Source of the DNA: Neocallimastix lanati (nom. inval.)
Lineage: Eukaryota > Neocallimastigomycota > Neocallimastigomycetes > Neocallimastigales > Neocallimastigaceae
DNA length: 64,000 nt
Reading direction: 5' to 3'
Assembly (NCBI GenBank): GCA_016946835.1
Contig: JACVTC010000120.1
Location: 1 to 64,000 of the forward strand
Shown: positions 1-8,053 of the stretch, piece by piece
Numbering within the stretch: position 1 is the stretch's first letter
Layout of the letters: the number at the start of each line of letters is the position of its first letter
The notes under the pieces: model-generated
What the model saw: the letters and a program-made list of their open reading frames with translations, nothing else
What the model was told of the DNA's origin: nothing
The model's database searches: none
Program-made: the position numbers and the translations under genes

Positions 1-132
1 TTAATATATAATTAAATAAATTATTAATTATAATTAATTGAATAAATGAAATATGTTTAAATAAAAGTTATATTAATTATATAATAAGAAAATATAATAT
101 TTTAAAAAATAATTATAGATTCTACACATTGA

Positions 133-915
133 TGGTATGGTTCATATAATTTTAGGAATATAATAATTAACACAAAGAATAAAATTACAATAAAAAAAAA
201 AATAATTTGTTTTAAAATCAATATTTATTTATTTAAATTTATAAAGAAAAATAATAATATAATTATTTATTTAATAAAAAGGAAAGTTATTGATTATATT
301 TATTTCACTAAAATTACATGTATTTATATTTTTTTATCAAATTAAAATTTGTAAAGCCTAACTATTTTTTTATAAACTAATTACTAATTATTTTTATAAA
401 TAAAACATTTAAATTGAAATTGAATTATTATTTTAGTTAATAATATTATTGTTATAAATAGTAGTTATATATTATTGAATTATTAATTATTTAATAATAG
501 TTTAATACTAATATATATAAAATAAAAATAAAGAGATTATACAGAATATTTTATTGTGGTTTAGTTAAATTTAGTAATTAAAATAAATTTAAATTGATAA
601 CGAAAATTTTAATAACTAATTAAATAGATTGATTATTTTCAATATAACATAATACAAAAGAAATATAATATTAATATATTAAGTGGGCAAGGACAATATT
701 CTTGGCTAAAGATTTTTAATACATTATAATGGAATCGGATCGATAATTCAAAAAGGAATTATAAGTTAATTAGTGATTTATTAACTTAAGATTTCTATTT
801 AGTAATATTTGAAGAATATTGGAAAGTTCCAATTATATAGAATAGAATAATCTATAAGGTTAGAATAATTTATATTATTCTAGCACAATTAGTATTATTT
901 GTTCATTCTGTATTA
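133..915 (-). repeat. E1 3' LTR
   Basis: Direct repeat of 6353-7140. It starts TGGTATGG on the plus strand and ends in TATTA just before the purine tract. The terminus is ambiguous by one base: a 4-bp TTGA or a 5-bp ATTGA target duplication both fit. Compared with the other copy it carries scattered changes, for example TTAGGAATA versus TTAGAAATA near the start. Confidence 0.9.
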
Positions 916-928
916 AGATGCCCCCGCT
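916..928 (-). promoter_or_regulatory. E1 polypurine tract
   Basis: On the minus strand the bases just before the 3' LTR read AGCGGGGGCATCT, the expected place for the plus-strand DNA primer. E2 has the matching GGGGCATCT at 8036-8044. Only about ten bases separate it from the pol stop codon. Confidence 0.7.
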
Positions 929-938
929 AAGACTCAAG

Positions 939-3900
939 CTAGGTAGAAGCTGAGTTAAACTTGACAATATTTTTCAAATGAACATTACGATTCATTTGTA
1001 TATTAGTAGCAGGATCAGCTAAAGTGACTGTATTGAATTGTTTCTTTACCACTTTCATAGGTCCAACAAAGTAAGGTTCTAATTTAGTTCGATTAAAGTT
1101 TCTTACTAGTACTAAATCACCTGGTTTTATTCTTTTAGCTTGATTCATACTGGTCTTTTCTTCTCTCCTAGTAGCCCAATATTTCGAAGCATTTTTGATA
1201 TTAGATGCGGCCTCCATTACCCATTGGTAGTGTGATACAAATTTTTCCAGTAGAATTTCGTCAGAAGACTTATTTATACCCTTAGTTGGTCTGGCAGCAA
1301 TGTCAAAAGGTTGTTGGTCCTCCCTTCCATAAACTAATTCAAAACTTGAATGGTTGGTGATTGAGTTTTTAGTAGTTCTTAAAGCCCAAAGTGCAGATGG
1401 TAAAATTTCATCCCATTCTTTGTGTTGTTTTCCTAGTAATCGTAATAATTTTCCAATTTCTTTATTACGATTCTCAACTAAACCATTGCTTTCAGGATGA
1501 TATGGAGTGATAAATTTAACATATACATCATATAAATCAAGGAAGATTTTTGTCATATCTGATGTAAATTGTGTTCCATTATCAGTAGTGATAATTTGAG
1601 GTACACCGTGTCGAGCATATACATTAATTAAAAATTTTATCACATCCTGAGAAGTAACATTTTCAGTGGACTCTGCCTCAACCCATTTAGTAAAATAATC
1701 AACCACAACGATTATATATTGATTATTATTTCTGGTTTTACTTAGAGGTCCTATAATGTCCAATCCTAAGTGTGTAAATGGTCCTTCCACTTCAGTTGGT
1801 TTATCTTCCGTTGGTTCAGGGTATGGTTGAGATTTATTTAATTGACATTTTTCACATTTACTTATAATTCGCTTAATGTCATTAACCATATTGTTCCAAT
1901 AGTAGCTCTTTTTCAAACGTTGGTATGTCTTGTAATAGCCTTCGTGTCCTATACTGTGTGCTTGAAAAATTAATTGAAGTTTTTCTTTTGTATCTGTAAC
2001 TAATTTTCTATAATTATTGCCATCAACAAAGTAGTCCACACCATCAATTGTCGTAAATTTTTCTTCAATAAATTCCTTAATGGTTCTTGAAAGCAGGTTT
2101 TCATCTTGTTCCTTGATAATTTGTGTTGTTAAGACAACTTTTTCTTTTTCATTTTTCATTCTTGATAAAGCATCTGCGACAACATTATTCTTTCCAGTTT
2201 CATATCGTAAATCAATTCCTAACATACTGACAGTCAAACACCATCTAGTATGACGAGAATTTTGTGGTTCCTTACTTTTAAGTAATCCGATTAATGGTCT
2301 ATGATCTGTATATACTATAGTTTGCTTAGGATTTCCCATAATATAAGATTTTAATTTATTAATACAGTAAATTAGAGCAGCACCTTCTAGATCCGTAATT
2401 CCATAATTCTTTTCCGATTTAGATAAACTTCTACTAATATAATGAACCGGATGCTCCTTTCCAGTTTCATCATCCTTTTGTAAAAGCACACCGCCTATTC
2501 CATCATAGGAAGCATCTGTTCTTATAATAAATTCTCTATCAAATCTAGGAAATCTTAATATTGGGGCATTGATTAATCTTTCCTTAAGAATTTTAAAACT
2601 TTCTTCTTGTTCCTTTTTCCATTCAAACTTAATACCTTTTCTTAATAGAGTGCAGAGAGGAGCAGTAACTTTTGCAAAGTCCTTAATAAAATTTCTATAA
2701 TATCCAATGGCTCCTAAAAATGATCGAAGTTCATGAATGTTAGAGGGAGCCTTCCATTCTTTAATAGCTTCAACTTTGTTTTCCAATGGACTTAAACCTT
2801 CTGAGGATACTTTATGTCCAAGTACTTCTACTTCAGTTTGCATGAAAGAACACTTTTCGATATTGATTTTTAACTTATGTTCCTTGAATATTTCTAAGAC
2901 TTGTTTAAGATGTTCTAGGTGTTCTTCTTCAGTTCTTGAGTAGATTAAAATATCATCGATAAAGTTATAGACGCATTTTCCTATTAAGGGAAATAGTATA
3001 CGGTTCATTTCTCTTTGGAATGTAGCTGGAGCACCTGTTAAACCGAAGGGCATTACCTTGAATTGGTAGTTTCCGAACTTAGTTGTAAAGGTAGTGATTT
3101 CAACACTATCATCATCCATTAATATTTGATGATAACCGGAATAAAGATCTAATGTTGAGAAGATTTTTGCTCCATCTAAGCTATCAAAAATTTCCTCAAT
3201 ATTTGGTAAAGAATAAGAATCCTTCTTAGTTGCTTCATTTACTTTCCTATAGTCAATACACAGGCCCCATTTACCGTTCTTTTTAGGCACAAGTACTACT
3301 GGTGATGACCATTCTGAACATGAAGGTTCAATTAATCGTTTATATATGAGTTTGGTTAATTCTTCTTTTAAGATATCTGTTTTTAATTTACTAAGTCGAT
3401 AAAATTTTTGTTTAATAGGTTTAACTCCTTCCTTAAGAATAATTTTGTGTGGTGATAAATCTGAAGGTGTTAATTCTTCAGAAGAAGTTGCAATTATATC
3501 AATATATTCTTCAAGTAATTTAGTAATAGCTTCTCTATAATTTGAATTAATTGTACTTTGAAAAACTGTGTCATATATATATTTTATGGGTGGTAATCCT
3601 TCAATCGTTTTCAATTGTTGCTTAGCTTCTTGGTGATTCAATGCTTTGATTACACATAATAATTTTTCTTCGTCATCATATTCATTATTAATAGGTGCAA
3701 TTTCTTCAATTAAACCTTGATCATTAAATCGACAAAGACTATATCTAATTGGATGTATAAATAACTGGTTATCAATTTGAGTTTTGAGGTTGATTAATAT
3801 ATCATAGAATGGATCCTCCTTGTCTATAATTCTACACGTAACAAGTAGTTCTAGTTCATTAATTTTTACGGGAACTTTGATTAACACATCTTCTGAGTAA

Positions 3901-4934
3901 TCATCATTCAGCGTTGCTAAACGTATTCGTCCTGCACTAACTCCTATAGGTTCATACTGATAAGGTAATTTATCTAAAAATTGCTTTGTGATAATACTTA
4001 AGTTGCTACATGAATCTATTAAAGCCTTACCACGAACTCCATCTACTATTACATCAACCATAGCAATATCATCTTCTTGTGGTTCATGATGTTTACTTTT
4101 ATATGTATGATCTATATTGTTCGTTATTATTGTAGTAGCACACATATTATCCACTGCACCTGAAATTTTAGTATTATTCTTTTCTAATTTAAGTCCTTGT
4201 GATACTTGAGACCGTATCTTTGGAGCAACGTCCAATAATTGTCCAAATGTAATATTGCAATTACTGGAGTTTAAATCTTTGATCACGTCATAACTATCAC
4301 AATCAGTTTGCATTTGTATTCTTTTTGGAATTCTAGTTGGCATAATTTCAGTTGATTTTTCTGATGATTTTTCTTGAATTAATTTATTTAAAGTTTGTTT
4401 AGAATTATTTCCTTCCTGAGAAGTTTCATCATTAATAATATTAACATTACTATTTTTATTATTTTCCACAGAAGTACTAGTACTAGCTCTTTCCTTATCT
4501 CTTAGCTCTTTCTCAATCCTCTTTTCTTTCTCTATTCTGGGTTGAGCCATAATCGAAGGATGTAATTGAGTTGTTGGCTTTTTGACTGGTCGCGATGTTC
4601 CCCTTAATTGATTTTCTTTTTGTTTTCGTAAACCTGGAGTAACTATTGGCTTAGGATCATCTCTTAGACTACGGTGAACCCTCTTTCCTCTTTGGTCACT
4701 AGTCTCTTCATCTTTAGGATTTGCCTTTCTCTTTATAACGTTTACTAAGTAATCCAATTCTTTGGAACCATCCGACTCATCATCAAAATCTTCGTAATAA
4801 TCCGTAGTAGTACCTTCTTGGAAATCAGCAATTTCTTCATAATCATCATCTTCTTTTAAGTCAACTGTTTTGGGACGATGGCAGACTGAAGCAATTTTTT
4901 TGACTATGGGAGTGCTTCTACTCCCTTTTAGTGG
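939..4934 (-). CDS. pol: E1 Pol: protease, RT, RNase H, integrase (reached by -1 frameshift)
   Basis: Pol polyprotein, 1331 residues when counted from the -1 frameshift site; there is no ATG near its start and the frame is open straight from the slippery site. Numbering from the TTG at 4757 (add 59 for the full frame): aspartic protease ALIDSCSN about 245-252; reverse transcriptase with the YxDD-equivalent FIDD at 599-602; RNase H with TDAS about 747-750, TDHR and ADALSR; integrase zinc module HSIGH...CEKC about 934-971; integrase core D1000, D1059, E1095, exactly DD35E. A GP-type C-terminal module follows, and no chromodomain is visible. The protease has DSC where the family norm is DSG or DTG; E2 has the same. 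No internal stop, so probably functional. Confidence 0.93.
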   Translation of the reverse strand, partial: PLKGSRSTPIVKKIASVCHRPKTVDLKEDDDYEEIADFQEGTTTDYYEDFDDESDGSKELDYLVNVIKRKANPKDEETSDQRGKRVHRSLRDDPKPIVTPGLRKQKENQLRGTSRPVKKPTTQLHPSIMAQPRIEKEKRIEKELRDKERASTSTSVENNKNSNVNIINDETSQEGNNSKQTLNKLIQEKSSEKSTEIMPTRIPKRIQMQTDCDSYDVIKDLNSSNCNITFGQLLDVAPKIRSQVSQGLKLEKNNTKISGAVDNMCATTIITNNIDHTYKSKHHEPQEDDIAMVDVIVDGVRGKALIDSCSNLSIITKQFLDKLPYQYEPIGVSAGRIRLATLNDDYSEDVLIKVPVKINELELLVTCRIIDKEDPFYDILINLKTQIDNQLFIHPIRYSLCRFNDQGLIEEIAPINNEYDDEEKLLCVIKALNHQEAKQQLKTIEGLPPIKYIYDTVFQSTINSNYREAITKLLEEYIDIIATSSEELTPSDLSPHKIILKEGVKPIKQKFYRLSKLKTDILKEELTKLIYKRLIEPSCSEWSSPVVLVPKKNGKWGLCIDYRKVNEATKKDSYSLPNIEEIFDSLDGAKIFSTLDLYSGYHQILMDDDSVEITTFTTKFGNYQFKVMPFGLTGAPATFQREMNRILFPLIGKCVYNFIDDILIYSRTEEEHLEHLKQVLEIFKEHKLKINIEKCSFMQTEVEVLGHKVSSEGLSPLENKVEAIKEWKAPSNIHELRSFLGAIGYYRNFIKDFAKVTAPLCTLLRKGIKFEWKKEQEESFKILKERLINAPILRFPRFDREFIIRTDASYDGIGGVLLQKDDETGKEHPVHYISRSLSKSEKNYGITDLEGAALIYCINKLKSYIMGNPKQTIVYTDHRPLIGLLKSKEPQNSRHTRWCLTVSMLGIDLRYETGKNNVVADALSRMKNEKEKVVLTTQIIKEQDENLLSRTIKEFIEEKFTTIDGVDYFVDGNNYRKLVTDTKEKLQLIFQAHSIGHEGYYKTYQRLKKSYYWNNMVNDIKRIISKCEKCQLNKSQPYPEPTEDKPTEVEGPFTHLGLDIIGPLSKTRNNNQYIIVVVDYFTKWVEAESTENVTSQDVIKFLINVYARHGVPQIITTDNGTQFTSDMTKIFLDLYDVYVKFITPYHPESNGLVENRNKEIGKLLRLLGKQHKEWDEILPSALWALRTTKNSITNHSSFELVYGREDQQPFDIAARPTKGINKSSDEILLEKFVSHYQWVMEAASNIKNASKYWATRREEKTSMNQAKRIKPGDLVLVRNFNRTKLEPYFVGPMKVVKKQFNTVTLADPATNIQMNRNVHLKNIVKFNSAST

Positions 4935-4940
4935 TTTAAA
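4888..4940 (-). promoter_or_regulatory. E1 gag-pol -1 frameshift signal with H-type pseudoknot
   Basis: On the minus strand the last gag codons read TAT TTA AAC CAC TAA. T TTA AAC (4934-4940) is a canonical U UUA AAC heptamer in the correct phase. Slipping by -1 enters the open pol frame. After an 8-base spacer comes stem GGGAGT/ACTCCC (4908-4925). Its loop holds GAAGC, which is complementary to GCTTC at 4888-4892 after a 15-base connector. That makes a compact pseudoknot: stem 1 of 6 bp, stem 2 of 5 bp. E2 repeats this arrangement at the same distances. Confidence 0.88.
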
Positions 4941-5845
4941 TAATTTTCATAAAACTTCTTGCGGTTATTTTCCAATATAGAATTTAATTTAGGACAGTTT
5001 CGTTTGGTATGTCCTTCATTGCTACAAAACCAGCAAGTACTAATTTTCATTTCTTTCATCTTGTTAGTGAGATTTTCTATAGATACATTTTTGTGGGTTT
5101 TTGGTTTGTTAAAATCATTTGAAATGTTCTTATTAAAATTACTTTTAGAGTTAAGGAGATTGTAACGAGTCTTATCATAATATTCAGTACTATTTTTAAT
5201 AGATAAACGATCAACTTTTTCAGCTATAGCGAATGCTTTAGTAATAGAAATATTGTCTTTAAGCATAACCTTTCTCCATGCGTCAGGATTATTGGTTAAG
5301 GAATCTGCATAATCTAAAACACTAATTTTTCTTCTTCTCTTTTTATCCAATTTATGGTACAAAGATCTATAACGGACATTAAAATCTTTAACTTTCTCGT
5401 TCTTCTTTATTTTCATGGAACGCAATTCTCGTAACAAGTTGGTTTGATCTTCTTTAAGTCCATAGAAAGTCTTCAGATGATTTATGATTTCATCAAGGCT
5501 TGGGTAGGTGGTAGTAGATTCACTTTCTTCATCATCTTCTCCTTCACTATCGCTATCGAAATCAGAATCTTCATCTTCAGTAAGGTCATTTCCATCTTCT
5601 AGTTCTTGGATAATTTCTCTTGGTTCTCCAGAAGCCGTTAATATACAAGCAGTAAAAATAGTTTCAGGATCCTTGATATGTTGGTATTTTATCCATGCCT
5701 TTAACTCATTTGCCCAGGAGTTGATGTCAAGGTTTTGTTTAGTAAGCTTTTCAAAATCTTTTAATTCTTTCTTTAATTCTCTGAAGCTAAGCTTACTTTC
5801 TGGAGTACTCTCTGTTGGAGTACTGGAAGTACTGGATGTTCTCAT
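4928..5845 (-). CDS. gag: E1 Gag, nucleocapsid-type polyprotein
   Basis: Structural protein of the retrotransposon particle, 305 residues. An acidic Ser/Asp/Glu stretch lies about residues 90-115. A basic C-terminal part carries one CCHC zinc knuckle, CWFCSNEGHTKRNC (C-X2-C-X4-H-X4-C), near residue 270, which would bind the element RNA. The ATG at 5845 is the first in frame. It is followed by Ser/Thr-rich residues and then a capsid-like helical region (FRELKKELKDFEKL). The gene ends at the frameshift signal, so ribosomes that do not slip make Gag and those that do make Gag-Pol. Confidence 0.92.
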   Translation of the reverse strand: MRTSSTSSTPTESTPESKLSFRELKKELKDFEKLTKQNLDINSWANELKAWIKYQHIKDPETIFTACILTASGEPREIIQELEDGNDLTEDEDSDFDSDSEGEDDEESESTTTYPSLDEIINHLKTFYGLKEDQTNLLRELRSMKIKKNEKVKDFNVRYRSLYHKLDKKRRRKISVLDYADSLTNNPDAWRKVMLKDNISITKAFAIAEKVDRLSIKNSTEYYDKTRYNLLNSKSNFNKNISNDFNKPKTHKNVSIENLTNKMKEMKISTCWFCSNEGHTKRNCPKLNSILENNRKKFYENYLNH

Positions 5846-6000
5846 AAAATAAAATTTATTGTATCTATAGAATGCTAAACCTCGTAATGTATAAATTGTT
5901 ATAAAAAAGTAAAAATAAAAAAAATTAAAAAAAATAAATCTTTTAACTAATAAAATTATTAATTATTTATTATTATTAATCACTTATTAAATTATAATAA

Positions 6001-6166
6001 TCGTGCAATCTGATAGTACACACTGTCTGACGTGCAGCTTACCTCTTGAAAGGTGTCATGCCACGCGTGTGCCACGGTTACTATTTTCAATATAAAAAAT
6101 AGCAGTCCAGAGCCTACTAGCCCAATTACTATGTAGGATAAACTTAACCCGGAAATCTATGCACGA
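6001..6166 (-). promoter_or_regulatory. Conserved structured RNA domain in E1 leader
   Basis: A block of about 165 bases almost the same in E1 and E2, although the sequence around it is not. It is closed by TCGTGCA (6001-6007) with TGCACGA (6160-6166). An inner hairpin pairs CTATTTT (6081-6087) with AAAATAG (6096-6102). A third pairs CCTAC with GTAGG (about 6113-6136). In E2 the first two stems carry compensatory changes. It also holds the 8-base palindrome CACGCGTG, a possible kissing loop. Position between LTR and gag suggests packaging, dimerisation or translation control; the function is inferred. Confidence 0.75.
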
Positions 6167-6324
6167 ATATTAATTTAATTTAATAATAATTAATATTTTT
6201 AACAATTAATAATAATTAGTTAAAAATATAAAAATTGTTTTTTAAAAAAAAAATTTTTTGTTTTATTAGAAAAATTATTTATTAATATTATAATTTTATC
6301 CCCAATGTATTAATTTATTATTAT

Positions 6325-6344
6325 ATTCCCCGATATCTCCACCA
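6325..6344 (-). promoter_or_regulatory. E1 primer-binding site
   Basis: On the plus strand this reads ATTCCCCGATATCTCCACCA, that is, the 3' end of a tRNA including CCA. The element RNA therefore has TGGTGGAGATATCGGGG eight bases inside the 5' LTR. The same 20 bases occur at 14393-14412 in E2. The primer tRNA would start GGAGATA; I cannot assign its amino acid. It is not the tRNA-Pro in this window and does not look like the initiator tRNA used by yeast Ty3. Confidence 0.8.
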
Positions 6345-6352
6345 ATTTTTCA

Positions 6353-7140
6353 TGGTATGGTTCATATAGTTTTAGAAATATAATAATAATTAACACAAAT
6401 AATTAAATTACATTAAAAAAAATAATTTGTTTTAAAATCAATATTTATTTATTTAAATTTATAAAAGAAAAATAATAATATAATTATTTATTTAATAAAA
6501 GTAAGTTATTGATTATATTTTATTTCACTAAAATTACATGTATTTATATTTTTTTTTATCAAATTAAAATTTGTAAAGCCTAACTATTTTTTTAATAAAC
6601 TAATTACTAATTATTTTTATAAATAAAACATTTAAATTGAAATTGAATTATTATTTTAGTTAATAATATTATTGTTATAAATAGTAGTTATATATTATTG
6701 AATTATTAATTATTTAATAATAGTTTAATACTAATATATATAAAATAAAAATAAAGAGATTATACAGAATATTTTATTGTGGTTTAGTTAAATTTAGTAA
6801 TTAAAAATAAATTTAAATTGATAACGAAAATTTTAATAACTAATTAAATAAATTTGATTATTTTCAATATAACATAATACAAAAGAAATATAATATTAAT
6901 ATATTAAGTGGGTAAGGACAATATTCTTGGCTAAAGATTTTTAATACATTATAATGGAATCGGATCGATAATTCAAAAAGGAATTATAAGTTAATTAGTG
7001 ATTTATTAACTTAAGATTTCTATTTAGTAATATTTGAAGAATATTGGAAAGTTCCAATTATATAGAATAGAATAATCTATAAGATTAGAATAATTTATAT
7101 TATTCTAGCACAATTAGTATTATTTGTTCATTCTGTATTA
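6353..7140 (-). repeat. E1 5' LTR
   Basis: Direct repeat of 133-915, 788 bp. As the 5' LTR of a minus-strand element it should hold the promoter. It ends at TATTA, followed by TTGA shared with E2. Confidence 0.9.
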
Positions 7141-7144
7141 TTGA
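7141..7144. repeat. Shared TTGA target-site duplication
   Basis: TTGA lies left of E1 (129-132), between E1 and E2 (here), and right of E2 (15312-15315). With the preceding A it could be 5-bp ATTGA, the length made by Ty3-type integrases. One copy serving both elements means the second element landed in the duplicated target of the first. Confidence 0.8.
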
Positions 7145-7355
7145 TGTTAAGGTTTTAGAGAATTAAATAAAAATAAAGTAAGAAACACAAATTTTATTTT
7201 TTTATTTATTATTTTTATTTATAAATTTATTTTATTTTATTTTATTTTATTTTATTTTTTTTGATGATATTTAAAAATTAGTAGCAAAATTTACAACTAT
7301 TTATACTTTTTTTCAAGGCATAAAAGTTGTTCTTGCCACTAAATTACATTTTATT

Positions 7356-7390
<35 letters not shown>

Positions 7391-7481
7391 AAACTATTAA
7401 ATTTAAATTGATTTTTATAATTAATTATATAAAATTTAATTATAACAATATAAATAAAATACATTTATAATATTAATAAAA

Positions 7482-7534
<53 letters not shown>

Positions 7535-8035
7535 TTATTTATTTAAAAATATCTAAAATATTACTAATAAGAATTTATTTAATTGGCTAAAATTTTTATT
7601 ACAATCTGTTAAAATATTCAAATAAAAATAAAAATACTATTCTAATATAAAGGTTTTTAATAAAATAAAATATTTTTCAATATAAAATAAAACATTTCGA
7701 TATAAAATTTTATAATAAAAGTTAAAATATAATATATAAATTTTTAATTATCAATATATAAAAATATTATTAATACAAATTTTCATTATTAATATAAAAA
7801 TAAAAAAATAAGATTTATTATTAATATTGTTAATATAAGTTTTAAATATATAAAAATATTACTATTAATATAAGATTTAATATAAAAATTATAAAGTTTA
7901 ATATAATTTTTGATCTAATTTTTAATCTTTGAATTTAAAAATTTATTAAAGTACAAAAATAATAATGTACACATAATGTATTAGAAATAAATCGTAGATT
8001 TAATTAAGAATGCATTATTTAGTACATTCTTATCA
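7145..8035 (-). repeat. E2 3' LTR
   Basis: TG...CA-ended repeat, near-identical to 14419-15311. It contains two long T runs, near 7357-7386 and 7485-7532. Confidence 0.93.
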
Positions 8036-8044
8036 AGATGCCCC
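8036..8044 (-). promoter_or_regulatory. E2 polypurine tract
   Basis: Minus strand GGGGCATCT directly before the 3' LTR, matching the E1 tract in position and sequence. It lies about ten bases after the pol stop. Confidence 0.65.
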
Positions 8045-8053
8045 GACGAAGAC

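Larger units (their letters stand above)
5846..6352 (-). other. E1 untranslated leader between 5' LTR and gag
   Basis: About 500 bases, A/T-rich apart from a GC-richer structured block at 6001-6166 and the primer-binding site at 6325-6344. No open reading frame of note. Confidence 0.75.
133..7140 (-). mobile_element. Ty3/gypsy LTR retrotransposon E1 (complete)
   Basis: LTR-leader-gag-pol-LTR element read on the minus strand. Left LTR 133-915 and right LTR 6353-7140 are direct repeats that begin TGGTATGG. Primer-binding site 6325-6344 and purine-rich tract 916-928 sit at the expected inner edges. Pol order is protease, RT, RNase H, integrase, which defines Ty3/gypsy (Metaviridae). The element is flanked by TTGA at 129-132 and 7141-7144. 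Its two LTRs differ by several substitutions and small indels (783 versus 788 bp), so it looks older than its neighbour E2. gag and pol reading frames are intact. Confidence 0.93.

Noticed and set aside
6001-6166. Hammerhead ribozyme or tRNA-like element in the leader
   Set aside because: No CTGATGAG/GAAA core and no T-arm consensus on either strand. An AG|GTAAGC donor-like site is present, but no matching acceptor near gag could be argued.
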